Below, in pieces: positions 1 through 6,991 of a DNA stretch of 26,057 bases (the stretch's first letter is position 1; every line of letters begins with the position of its first letter). The position numbers were made by a program, and so were the translations under genes. Source of the stretch: JBHJGO01 sp050331715 (GTDB lineage Bacteria; Cyanobacteriota; Cyanobacteriia; Cyanobacteriales; Microcoleaceae); assembly GCA_050331715.1 (NCBI GenBank), contig JBHJGO010000062.1, positions 1 through 26,057 of the forward strand, written 5' to 3'. The notes below the pieces were generated by a model. It had not been told where the DNA came from and searched no databases. It saw nothing but the letters and a program-made list of their open reading frames with translations.

Positions 1-135
1 ATCAGCAACCGGTCGAAACTCCATCGTATTAAAACCGACATCTTCCCGCCCAGTACTCGACACTCCAAAACAGACCGTTGCTCCATTGGGTAGCTCAACA
101 GGAACGCTATCGCTGCGGGATTCTGAAAACGTCAT
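1..135 (-). CDS. Trypsin-co-occurring domain (TCD1) protein, N-terminal part only
   Basis: The frame starts at an ATG at 135 and runs off the left edge of the window, so only the first 45 residues are visible. They begin MTFSESRSDSVPVELPNGAT. The stretch VPVELPNGATVCFGV resembles the start of the small trypsin-co-occurring domain 1 (CU044_2847-type) proteins, which often sit next to trypsin-like proteases or in effector-associated conflict loci. That family assignment is from memory of the pattern. No protease partner is visible here because the neighbouring sequence lies outside the window. The reverse-strand leader (136-160) has a GGAAAT stretch that could serve as a weak ribosome binding site. 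The function is unknown. Confidence 0.55.
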   Translation of the reverse strand, partial: MTFSESRSDSVPVELPNGATVCFGVSSTGREDVGFNTMEFRPVAD

Positions 136-329
136 CTGGTGAATTTCCTATCGTGTTGTCACAGATTGCTCAGAGCCGTGCACCCACAAAAAGTCTACAG
201 CGTTTTCAAAAAGCTCTCCGGAAATAAATTCACACTCTGACTTTTTCCTAGTGAGCCGTCTCGTAAGTTGGCAAAATCATCATCGTCAAAAACAATTCCT
301 TCCACTGCCATTTCTAAACTTGAGCGACT

Positions 330-357
330 AAAAAACACCTACGAGTTTCTGTAGGTG
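330..357 (-). terminator. Rho-independent terminator after the RHH gene
   Basis: CACCTAC (336-342) and GTAGGTG (351-357) form a perfect 7-bp stem around an 8-base loop. Read on the minus strand, the hairpin is followed directly by six T residues (330-335). It lies about 75 bases past the end of the 432-787 region, so it probably terminates that transcript. I see no other structure or gene in the rest of 136-431. Confidence 0.65.
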
Positions 358-431
358 CGATTAAACCGAATCTAAATAAACAGGGTGAGTAATATAAGTT
401 ACCAGGCAACCAACAATCAGGTGTCAGAGTC

Positions 432-600
432 TTACTCTTCCTCTTCAGACTGGCTAAAATATTGCTCTATTTGCCGCTTGAGTTCTTCTAGACCAGCTTT
501 TTGGGCATGGGCTTTCTCAACTGCGTCTTGATACCAAACTACACAATCACTATATTCTCGCAGTCGTTCATCAACTTGACTAATAGACTGCTCGATAATT
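432..600 (-). other. Out-of-frame coiled-coil tail that may belong to the RHH gene
   Basis: In the frame one base offset from the RHH gene, the minus strand reads SISQVDERLREYSDCVVWYQ and then a lysine/glutamate-rich helical stretch ending in EQYFSQSEEEE and a stop at 432. This looks like genuine amphipathic coiled-coil protein. Upstream of about 600 the same frame (open from an ATG at 797) is a low-quality shadow of the RHH sequence. A single missing base in the RHH frame between about 597 and 640, for example in the C5 tract at 601-605, would have fused it to this tail to give a protein of about 118 residues. The alternative is that the 121-residue frame from 797 is itself the gene. It does have the better-placed GAGGGAG ribosome site, at about 807-813. 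Confidence 0.4.
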
Positions 601-787
601 CCCCCAATAACGCCACCGAGGAAGAATCCAGAATGTTTCCCATACTCATATCGTTGAGTAACTCTGACCTGTTCTTGCCTAGCATCTGAGCTTTCTGATC
701 CAATCGTTCCAAGGCTATCGGGTCTAGACTGACCAATATTTTGGTTTTGTTGGTCTTTGGCCTTCCCGGCTTCTTTTTGCTTGTCAT
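539..787 (-). CDS. Ribbon-helix-helix (CopG/MetJ-like) DNA-binding protein
   Basis: This is an 82-residue protein starting MTSKKKPGRPKTNKTKILVS. The basic GRPKTNKTK arm, the strand ILVSLDP and the two helices through NRSELLND match small cyanobacterial RHH regulators, which dimerise and bind operator DNA through the strand. Such proteins commonly autoregulate or act as antitoxins, but no toxin gene is adjacent. The ATG at 787 lies 17 or more bases from the nearest GAGGGAG site, which instead suits an ATG at 797 in another frame. The last 20 residues look less protein-like. A frameshift into the 432-600 tail is possible. The gene diverges from the small gene at 921, and a repeated motif lies between them. 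Confidence 0.6.
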   Translation of the reverse strand: MTSKKKPGRPKTNKTKILVSLDPIALERLDQKAQMLGKNRSELLNDMSMGNILDSSSVALLGELSSSLLVKLMNDCENIVIV

Positions 788-819
788 GGCTTTCCATAAT
801 TATGCTCCCTCAAAATTGT

Positions 820-893
820 ATATCCAAAAACTTGACCGAAATAATTTCAGATATGTAGAATATAGCTTAATAGATTATGGATATCTAAAAACT
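820..893. promoter_or_regulatory. Divergent promoter region with a direct repeat, candidate RHH operator
   Basis: ATATCCAAAAACT (820-832) recurs as ATATCTAAAAACT (881-893), 12 of 13 bases identical and 61 bases apart in the same orientation. The pair fills the 123-base gap between the divergent RHH gene and the gene at 921. RHH repressors usually bind direct or inverted repeats in their own promoter, so this is a plausible operator. That role is inferred from position and repetition only. Confidence 0.35.
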
Positions 894-920
894 GTTCCAA
901 TTAACCATGGAGGAAATTGA

Positions 921-1184
921 ATGACCTACGAACAACCTCCCCCACAGGGAAACTTGCCACAATTCCAAAACAACCGCATTCCCCTGACCGTGACCTTCTC
1001 ACAGGGGCGCGATCACGTCTCCCGCACCTTTCCCTACACCCTGACCCATGGGGAAATGAGACATTACCTCGATTGCCTGGAGATGATGCTCTCCTTCACC
1101 CCGGACGACATCAAAGCTGCCCTGCACTCCTGGCAGTGGAAACAACTCAATAACGCAATAGGAGAAGATTCATGGCCCGATTAG
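921..1184 (+). CDS. Conserved-looking hypothetical protein, 87 residues
   Basis: I do not recognise this gene. It starts at an ATG at 921 with a good ribosome site (GGAGGAAAT, 908-916). A second ATG-led frame at 917 overlaps but has poor composition and is rejected. The protein is soluble, with a proline/glutamine-rich N-terminus (about residues 1-18), a short strand-like segment IPLTVTFSQGRD and a helical C-terminal half containing LTHGEMRHYLDCLEMML. It has no signal peptide or membrane segment. Its end overlaps the start of the next small gene at 1172, which suggests translational coupling in a short operon. Confidence 0.5.
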   Translation: MTYEQPPPQGNLPQFQNNRIPLTVTFSQGRDHVSRTFPYTLTHGEMRHYLDCLEMMLSFTPDDIKAALHSWQWKQLNNAIGEDSWPD

Positions 1185-1315
1185 TCAAACTTTCCAACCC
1201 TTGGCTCGACATCGATCCGATTGCCAGTGCCTCCCTATTAGACAGCGCTCTCCTTTTTGAGGCAGTTAGACTTTTTCCGAGCCAGAGGTCAAACGGGGAT
1301 TTGAATTTGGGGTGA
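1172..1315 (+). CDS. Very small hypothetical protein, 47 residues, possibly truncated
   Basis: ATG at 1172 is preceded by GGAGAAG (1161-1167) at good spacing, and the frame overlaps the end of the upstream gene by 13 bases. The product begins MARLVKLSNPWLDIDPIASA and stops at TGA 1313-1315. I cannot assign a family. The 1355-1618 gene continues in the same frame after two stops (TGA 1313 and TAA 1340), so the two could be halves of one decayed gene. Overlap with the upstream gene is the main argument that the start is real. Confidence 0.4.
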   Translation: MARLVKLSNPWLDIDPIASASLLDSALLFEAVRLFPSQRSNGDLNLG

Positions 1316-1348
1316 AGCCAGTTCATCAAATGGAGCAAGTAAGAAATA

Positions 1349-1375
1349 GAAGTAATGGAAGTAATGGAAGTAATG
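1349..1375 (+). repeat. Three tandem copies of a 9-base unit
   Basis: GAAGTAATG is repeated three times without interruption (1349-1357, 1358-1366, 1367-1375), followed by a partial GAAG. Each copy supplies an in-frame ATG for the gene starting at 1355, so it encodes MEV-MEV-MEG. Slippage here would change the number of possible start codons without shifting the frame. Confidence 0.85.
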
Positions 1376-1618
1376 GAAGGATTTGAAGGATTAGACACGA
1401 ACCGTCAACGGTTGATTGCCCGCTACGTGCTAGCCGTCCAAAACATTCGAGTGGCCTTTGCCAACTATCCCAGAGTTGTCTCTAGCGTCCTGGGCGGCTC
1501 AGCCGGACAAGCCAACCACATGAGTACCCAATCACTACAGGAGTTGATGAAAACATTAGATAGCCATGCCACATCCGAAGGATTGACACCCTTTCCCAAA
1601 TTAAACATCAAACGTTAA
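1355..1618 (+). CDS. Hypothetical helical protein, 87 residues
   Basis: I do not recognise this gene. The frame can start at ATG 1355, 1364 or 1373, all within a 9-base tandem repeat. No close ribosome site decides between them; a GGAG at 1332 is about 20 bases from the first. The core from TNRQRLIARYVLAVQNIRVA looks like a genuine alpha-helical protein. It is followed by a glycine/serine turn (SSVLGGSAGQ) and another helix (STQSLQELMKTLDS). There is no signal peptide or membrane span. It probably belongs with the two preceding small genes. Confidence 0.45.
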   Translation: MEVMEVMEGFEGLDTNRQRLIARYVLAVQNIRVAFANYPRVVSSVLGGSAGQANHMSTQSLQELMKTLDSHATSEGLTPFPKLNIKR

Positions 1619-1643
1619 CCGCCTGATGCATCGCCTCTGACAG

Positions 1644-1651
1644 GCGATCGC
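1644..1651. repeat. HIP1 octamer GCGATCGC (first of six in the window)
   Basis: The palindromic HIP1 core, highly over-represented in many cyanobacterial genomes, occurs at 1644, 2196, 2951, 8850, 16235 and 19730. I saw none between 19738 and the right end, which agrees with the mobile-element-rich character of that part. Confidence 0.9.
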
Positions 1652-1795
1652 CCCTAACAGTCTCTATCGTCATCTAAGTGACAAGTTTTCAGCAATCTTG
1701 GAGGCTTGTCAGATGGAAGTTGAGCGAATGAAGAGCAGCTTGGAGAGCGAACCCTAGAACCCAAATCGTGGGCAGTTAATCCTGACGCAACTCCC

Positions 1796-3949
1796 TCAAA
1801 ACCAACCCAAGAAGCCCCAAACTGAACCTGAAACCAAACCCCACAATCCACCACAGCCCGCCATAAAAATAATGAATGGCAGAATTTGATTAGCAGCGAA
1901 GATATTCAGCAGGTCAGGAAATAGCATTGCAATCGTCAAGCTCAAGCCAGCTCCAGCCAGGGCACCCAGGAAATTCCCCCAGATTCCTCCCAGCATTGCT
2001 CGCCGGATAGCTGTCTGCTTGACCGTAGCTGGTAGGATCGGTGCACCCAGAATCGAACCAAATACCGTTCCCGAACTTGCACCACCAATGGCCCCCAAAC
2101 CCATCGCTGCGACAAAAGCTGTGACCAGGGAAAGCGGATTGGTTGCCTGGGCCAGGCTCAACTCTCCCTGGAAAAGGCTAGCGAGAATTAAGACAGCGAT
2201 CGCAATTCCGCCGAAAACCATCCCTAAGAATGTGCCCCAAACGCTTCCCAAAACTGCTCCTGCCTGCCCTCGAACCCCTGCTGGTTGGGGCAGGGCATTG
2301 GGCGGTTCCAAAGATAACCACAGTCCCCCCCAGGTAATGCTAACCAGAACCCCAGTGGCCAGGAATGTGCCAATATAAATCACTTCCTGGGTTGCATTCA
2401 ATCCCTCGATGGCCGCAAAGATGATCCCAGAAATTGCTGCGGCGATAAATGTTCCCCAGAGTCCACCGATCATTAGCGTTAAGGGTTTCGAGAGGGAAGT
2501 TGTAGGCGGTAAAAATAGCGTGGCTATATTACCGAAAAAGCCGCCCCAGACCGTTCCCATCATCATTCCACCCAGAATGGGAGCCCGACGCCCTGCATCC
2601 AGACCATAATAGGCTGCTACCAGAGCTGAAAAACACACTGCTCCCCAAACACCACCAAAGATCATGCCCTGCGCCCAATCCGACAGCAGACGAATTGGCA
2701 ATGAAAAGGGAAAAACAATCATCGGTCGGCGGAATCGATGGGGCTTGCGTTGAATCGTGCCGAATTGAATGGAGTTGGCAGCGGAACTGGGATATTTTGA
2801 CTTGGCGATTGAGCGTTGAGCTTTAGCTGATTTTGGGACGGTGGCCCGTTTGAATCCCCGGCGGGGTTTGCGGACAATCGGTTGCAGGTGACGACCTTCG
2901 CGAATGGCTTCGCGGGAAGGAAACGGATCTCGTCCATTTAACTGAGCTGTGCGATCGCACCAGGGGCAGGTGTCCAGATGATCGCCATAGCGGTGTTGAC
3001 TGTAGGTTTCACAGGTAACCAGAGCTGATTCGGCCTGTTTGAGAGCCACCAACCAATCCCTTGCTGCGGGACGAGCACTCGAATCCCGATGACCGACTTC
3101 AAAACACTGGACAAATAAATCCTGTAAGTCTGGCGACAGAATCTCAAAGTTCGGAGCCAGGGGCATGGGTTTGTAGGGAACCCGCTGCTGACCGTAGACA
3201 AAGTGCCCTGACTTAATCCGTCCTTCAATCGACGGTGGGTCACCCCGATCCTGATACACCCCGGAAAAGGGATGAGTTCCCTCCATCAACAGTTGAAAAA
3301 TTAAAACGGCCAGGCCAAAACAATCCTGTTCAGGGGTTCGATCTAAATTCCGAAAAGTTAAGCCCTGAAGTTCAGGCGGTGTAAATTCTGGCTTTCCCAC
3401 CGGGCAACGATAGAGAACCTCAGTATCCGGATCACGCACCTGAAATGAATCCGTATCAACTAGAGTGACCAGGGCCGTATCTGTTACCAGAATATTGGAC
3501 TCGTTCACGTCTCCAATCACGTAGCCACTGGCATGGAGATCCGCCACCGACGCTGCTAAATTTCGGGCAGTGCGATGCAGATACAAGTAGTTGAACAGGG
3601 GTTTCCGTTCACGGCGAGTTTTTGGGGTGTAGAAGGTATGAATGGGTAGAGCTTGATGCACACGGGGCATCAAGAAGCCAACAATTCGTCGCCGCTGATC
3701 GGTAGATCGCACCAAATCAACCGGCCAGGCAATGGATGGAAAGCCCGGAATGGCGTTGATGGAAGCTGGGGGATGGTTGTACATCACCGTGAGCTTGTCT
3801 GCGTCCTCATCCGTCAACTTGTGATATATTTTGGCCACCAGAGAATCATCCCCCTCAACAGGGAAAATTCGGCCTTCTCCCCCACTGCCAATCATGTGGC
3901 TAGTGTCTAGTATGATTTGCTGGCCATTAAACTGGCGTTGCAGTCGCAT
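1796..3949 (-). CDS. Membrane-anchored protein-kinase-like protein with glycine/tryptophan-rich membrane domain
   Basis: The product is 717 residues from ATG 3949. The frame is open to a TTG at 3970, but the ATG is the better start. Residues about 1-300 form a divergent Ser/Thr kinase fold. It has a G-loop (GSGGEG, about 21-26), a likely ATP-binding lysine in VAKIY (about 40), a catalytic-loop equivalent GDVNESN (Asp about 147, Asn about 152) and a metal-binding VDTDSF (about 164-169) in place of DFG. This form is typical of the kinase family found with vWA and PP2C genes in TerY-type triads, but no such partners are adjacent. A single CPWC knuckle follows at about 330. The C-terminal 300 residues are hydrophobic, with many G-x-W-G motifs. 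The substrate is unknown. The gene is probably read alone or downstream of tsaB (153 bases away). Confidence 0.8.
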   Translation of the reverse strand: MRLQRQFNGQQIILDTSHMIGSGGEGRIFPVEGDDSLVAKIYHKLTDEDADKLTVMYNHPPASINAIPGFPSIAWPVDLVRSTDQRRRIVGFLMPRVHQALPIHTFYTPKTRRERKPLFNYLYLHRTARNLAASVADLHASGYVIGDVNESNILVTDTALVTLVDTDSFQVRDPDTEVLYRCPVGKPEFTPPELQGLTFRNLDRTPEQDCFGLAVLIFQLLMEGTHPFSGVYQDRGDPPSIEGRIKSGHFVYGQQRVPYKPMPLAPNFEILSPDLQDLFVQCFEVGHRDSSARPAARDWLVALKQAESALVTCETYSQHRYGDHLDTCPWCDRTAQLNGRDPFPSREAIREGRHLQPIVRKPRRGFKRATVPKSAKAQRSIAKSKYPSSAANSIQFGTIQRKPHRFRRPMIVFPFSLPIRLLSDWAQGMIFGGVWGAVCFSALVAAYYGLDAGRRAPILGGMMMGTVWGGFFGNIATLFLPPTTSLSKPLTLMIGGLWGTFIAAAISGIIFAAIEGLNATQEVIYIGTFLATGVLVSITWGGLWLSLEPPNALPQPAGVRGQAGAVLGSVWGTFLGMVFGGIAIAVLILASLFQGELSLAQATNPLSLVTAFVAAMGLGAIGGASSGTVFGSILGAPILPATVKQTAIRRAMLGGIWGNFLGALAGAGLSLTIAMLFPDLLNIFAANQILPFIIFMAGCGGLWGLVSGSVWGFLGWF

Positions 3950-4101
3950 TGCGTGAGTTAACCCACCCAAGTCAAGGTCTAGAAATTACCCTAAGCATAG
4001 CGCCTTTCTCCAAAACTTCAGCCGGATAGTCAGGTCAAATCGACAAATGAGACAGCAAGCGATTTTAAAGCGATTCTAGAGCGATTTTTGCCATCCGTCG
4101 G

Positions 4102-4737
4102 TCAGGTAACCGGATGCTGGCCATAGAAAGGAATGGCTTCTGACCAATGGGAAAACTGGCCTTGTTGATGTTGCTGATGGGCCAAGTCCAACAAACTAGC
4201 GGCACAATCACCTAAACCTCCTTCAAGGTGAAAGAGTTGGTGATCTGGCCATTGACTGAGTTTCTGCGACCAAGTTTCAGGGGACAGAACAGTGTCGGGG
4301 AACAGATCTCTGAGGCCATATTCAGTATTCTGAGCATAAACTGCGACGAACAACTCTCCCCGCTGGGCCTGCATTTGTAGGGCCAGGGTTGATCCCGTAA
4401 CCTGATTTTGACAGTACAGGTTCCAGGCCGCCGCTTTTAAGGTTGACAGTGCATACAAGGGGATTTCCAATTGTTGAGCCAACGTGCGGGCAGTCACGAT
4501 GCCAATTCGAGTTCCGGTAAAACTTCCAGGCCCCTTTGCCACAGCAATCCACCCCAGATCTGACCAGATCTGAGGGGGTAAAAATTCAGCCAAACAACGA
4601 TGTAATCGGGTTGACAGATCGCGGCCCATATTCCAAGTTTGACAACGATTCTCACTGGGAAGACAGCGCAAAGCCAGTCCCAGCTCCGGACTACTGGTAT
4701 GAAGCGCTAGACCACAGCCTCTAGAAATGTTAGCCAT
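4102..4737 (-). CDS. tsaB: tRNA threonylcarbamoyladenosine biosynthesis protein TsaB
   Basis: TsaB is the inactive paralogue of TsaD. It scaffolds the TsaD-TsaB-TsaE complex that attaches threonylcarbamoyl to A37 of ANN-decoding tRNAs in the cytoplasm. The 211-residue product has the family pattern: an N-terminal ASKHA-type strand (GLALHTSSPELGLAL), the hallmark GPGSFTGTRIG (69-79) and the segment TLAQQLEIPLYALSTLKAAA. Length is normal for the shorter cyanobacterial forms. The ATG at 4737 is the first in frame. The gene is divergent from the lipoprotein gene at 4883 and lies upstream of the kinase-like gene on the same strand. Confidence 0.92.
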   Translation of the reverse strand: MANISRGCGLALHTSSPELGLALRCLPSENRCQTWNMGRDLSTRLHRCLAEFLPPQIWSDLGWIAVAKGPGSFTGTRIGIVTARTLAQQLEIPLYALSTLKAAAWNLYCQNQVTGSTLALQMQAQRGELFVAVYAQNTEYGLRDLFPDTVLSPETWSQKLSQWPDHQLFHLEGGLGDCAASLLDLAHQQHQQGQFSHWSEAIPFYGQHPVT

Positions 4738-4846
4738 AAAACTGAAAATTTGAAGTAAAGTATATCTTGCGAACAGGTTCCGTCTGAGATGGGATTTGTC
4801 TGTTGGGGTAGTATTAGCCGAGTCGCCCTCTCATCGGAGTATTACA

Positions 4847-4870
4847 ACTATATTTGAGACTATATTTGAG
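4847..4870 (+). repeat. Tandem 12-base repeat in a 5' leader
   Basis: ACTATATTTGAG occurs twice back to back (4847-4858 and 4859-4870), ending just before the start codon at 4883. The second copy supplies the GAGGAG ribosome site. The first copy carries the same GAG but without the following GAG. Confidence 0.85.
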
Positions 4871-4882
4871 GAGCCGTTATTT

Positions 4883-5308
4883 ATGTCGTTATTTACGAAG
4901 AAGCAATTCACCATTTTGCCTGGTTTGCTGATCCTATCAGCCGTGGTCGTGAGCTGTACACAGGAACCCAGTGTGGAGCAAGCCCGTGCGGATTTGTGTC
5001 GGGACTTGGCAGAGTTACAGCAAAATCTGGCAGCCCTGGAAGCCATCAGCCCGAATTCTTCCATTGGGGATTTGAAGCAGGCCAAGGCAGATGTTGCTGA
5101 ATCTTTCAAAAAGGTTCAGGCCGCTCGAGAAGAAGTCGAGGAAGCCAAAATTGAAGAACTAGAAGTGGCCCATACGGATTTGGAGACAGCGGTTAGTAAG
5201 ATCTCAGAAAAGGACTCAATTGCAGATGCTGCCGGCTCGGTTCAGCCTGAAGTTCAAAAGGTTGAAGCTGCCAGAGCCCAACTGTTCTCAACGGTGAAGT
5301 GTCAGTAG
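4883..5308 (+). CDS. Small coiled-coil lipoprotein of unknown function
   Basis: Start chosen at ATG 4883, preceded by GAGGAG (4868-4873). A TTG 87 bases upstream extends the frame but adds implausible residues. The 141-residue product has a lipoprotein signal: a basic N-terminus (MSLFTKKQF), a hydrophobic core, then VVVSC with the probable lipidated cysteine at 25. The mature part is almost wholly helical, rich in Ala, Glu, Lys and Val, with heptad-like spacing from about 35 to 135 and two further cysteines (about 37 and the penultimate residue). It is likely anchored to a membrane facing the periplasm. It converges on the protease gene at 5316 with a gap of only 7 bases. I recognise no named family. 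Confidence 0.75.
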   Translation: MSLFTKKQFTILPGLLILSAVVVSCTQEPSVEQARADLCRDLAELQQNLAALEAISPNSSIGDLKQAKADVAESFKKVQAAREEVEEAKIEELEVAHTDLETAVSKISEKDSIADAAGSVQPEVQKVEAARAQLFSTVKCQ

Positions 5309-5315
5309 TGCGGTT

Positions 5316-6557
5316 CTAGACAGGGGGCAATTTCCCGGTTTGGACACTTACGTTAACAATCTGCCCATTTCTATTCACTTCAACTTGTAGGGTCGTGCCA
5401 ACGGCCTTCCTCTGAACCGCCTGTTGAACCGCTTCAGAACGAGTGATAGCCCGATCATCAATTTTTAAGATCACATCTCCAGATTGAAGACCCGCCTGTT
5501 CAGCCGGAGAACCTGGAGCAACATTGATAATTAACACGCCTCGATCAATCTGAAATCCCTCACCGAGAACTGGCTCCAACTGTTCCCGTGTTTCAGCACT
5601 CAGCGTCACCATCTCGATACCAAGATAGGCATGTTCCGCCCGACCCGTTGAAATCAACTGCTGAGCAATCTCTTGGGCATGGTTGATTGGAATCGCAAAC
5701 CCCAAACCCTGGGCTCCATCAATAATCGCCGTATTCATCCCGACCACCTGACCTTGAGCATTCAACAACGGGCCACCCGAGTTTCCAGGGTTAATCGCGG
5801 CATCCGTTTGAATAAAGCCAATTCGTTTGTCAGGAACCCCCACATCGGAACTAGAGCGACCAGTGGCACTAATGATGCCTACGGTGACTGAGTTGTCCAA
5901 ACCCAAGGGATTCCCGATGGCAATGGCCCACTCTCCTGGAGATAGGGCATCAGAATTACCCAGTTGAACCACGGGTAAGTCCTTGGCCGCTATTTTAATC
6001 ACCGCCACATCGGTCACCGGATCAGTCCCCAGAACGCGGCCCTTAAACCAGCGACCATCTTTTAGTCCCACCTGTACCGTTTCTGTGTTCTCAACCACAT
6101 GGCTATTGGTCAAGATGTGACCTTCTGAGCTGAGGATAAAGCCGGAGCCAGTTCCTTGCTCCAGGGGATCGGATGGATAGGGGCGACCGTCAAAAAATTC
6201 GTCAGGCAACGGTTCGTTGAAGGACTCAAATCCTGGATCAGGACGGCGAGAGGCATTAATCCGTACCACTGCGGGGCCAACCTGATCGACTGCCGCAACG
6301 ATGAAGTTTGGATTGGTCGGCTTGGTCGATCCGCCACCGGGCTTTGGAACTCGCCAGGCAGGAGCTTGAGGAGCCGCAGCCGCAGCAGGAATTTCAGCAT
6401 CAGTGATTCCAAGGGGTTGCTCTGCTAAAGACTTCTCTGGGAAAAACCTTGCTTTCAACCAGCGCTCCCCTGTCAGGGCTGCTCCTGCACCTAATAGCAG
6501 CAACAGCAAGCAGGCAATTGGCTGTCTCCAATAAATTTTTTCCGTAGTGCGGCTCAT
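5316..6557 (-). CDS. HhoA/HhoB/HtrA-type (DegP family) periplasmic serine protease
   Basis: This is a chymotrypsin-fold protease/chaperone of the Deg family (S1C), which degrades damaged envelope or thylakoid-lumen proteins. The 413-residue product has an N-terminal signal or anchor (about 13-30). A Pro/Ala-rich linker follows, then the protease domain with the full triad His153 (TNSHVV), Asp183 (TDVAVIKI) and Ser260 (NPGNSGGPL). It ends in a single PDZ domain (about 310-410, with YLGIEM and APGSPAEQAGLQSGDVI). One PDZ and this length fit the cyanobacterial HhoA/HhoB/HtrA trio, but I cannot tell which member it is. The ATG at 6557 is used; AGGAA lies about 14 bases upstream. Confidence 0.92.
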   Translation of the reverse strand: MSRTTEKIYWRQPIACLLLLLLGAGAALTGERWLKARFFPEKSLAEQPLGITDAEIPAAAAAPQAPAWRVPKPGGGSTKPTNPNFIVAAVDQVGPAVVRINASRRPDPGFESFNEPLPDEFFDGRPYPSDPLEQGTGSGFILSSEGHILTNSHVVENTETVQVGLKDGRWFKGRVLGTDPVTDVAVIKIAAKDLPVVQLGNSDALSPGEWAIAIGNPLGLDNSVTVGIISATGRSSSDVGVPDKRIGFIQTDAAINPGNSGGPLLNAQGQVVGMNTAIIDGAQGLGFAIPINHAQEIAQQLISTGRAEHAYLGIEMVTLSAETREQLEPVLGEGFQIDRGVLIINVAPGSPAEQAGLQSGDVILKIDDRAITRSEAVQQAVQRKAVGTTLQVEVNRNGQIVNVSVQTGKLPPV

Positions 6558-6991
6558 GAGCGTGGCTGATTCCTAAAAGGTTCAAATTCCTGAGTAGAGG
6601 GTTCGCTGATCCAGCGACTGATTTGCCTATGCCTAAACATACCAGCACATCAGCCTGCTCAACTTTGAGGCTAGACCAATATTACATTAACTAACTCTAA
6701 CACTATCTTTCCTCCAACAGCGGCGCTATGCTGGATCGATCTAGAAATCCCAGAACATATGAGGTTTGGTCAAGTCTTGTCCTGCTTTTTCCAACAGGTC
6801 GCGGACTTCCGTCTTCAGCCTTGGGGGACTGAACTGAGGTTTCATAAACTATCTCAAATATTCCTGGTTCGAGTCTGACTGGATCGATTAAACTGGAGTT
6901 CTCTAGATCGCAACCCTAGAAACTTTGGGTTGACTTCTCACCTTCGACCCAGCTTTTTTTTGTCCAGAACCTTTAGCAGCAGCAGTTAATA
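6558..6991. other. Intergenic region between the protease gene and dnaA (dnaA leader)
   Basis: This 434-base stretch separates two divergent genes and must hold both promoters. I found no gene, tRNA or exact DnaA box in it. CTTTTTCCAACAGG near 6785 only resembles a DnaA box. The notable element is the terminator-like hairpin at 6926-6961, described separately. Confidence 0.6.
6926..6961 (+). terminator. Terminator-like hairpin in the dnaA leader, possible attenuator
   Basis: TGGGTTGA (6926-6933) pairs with TCGACCCA (6944-6951) over eight positions, including one G-U pair, with a 10-base loop. After GC come eight T residues (6954-6961). This has the form of an intrinsic terminator on the plus strand, only 30 bases before the dnaA start. 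No plus-strand gene lies upstream for it to terminate within the preceding 1.6 kb, so it may act on the dnaA transcript itself. Confidence 0.55.

Noticed and set aside
432..797. 121-residue minus-strand frame overlapping the RHH gene, as a gene of its own
   Set aside because: Its first half is only the shifted reading of a clear RHH coding sequence. Only the tail looks real, so it is treated as a possible frameshifted end of the RHH gene.
2019..2609. Plus-strand open frames opposite the kinase membrane domain
   Set aside because: Their Pro/Ala-rich composition is the antisense of Gly/Trp-rich membrane helices; they have no start signals or family resemblance.
6780..6800. CTTTTTCCAACAGG as a DnaA box upstream of dnaA
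   Set aside because: It has an extra base compared with TTTTCCACA and stands alone; the exact boxes are all in the dnaA-dnaN spacer.
6846..6880. GGTTCGAGTC near 6866, resembling a tRNA T-loop
   Set aside because: The flanking bases do not form a 5-bp T-stem, and no acceptor or anticodon arms are present.
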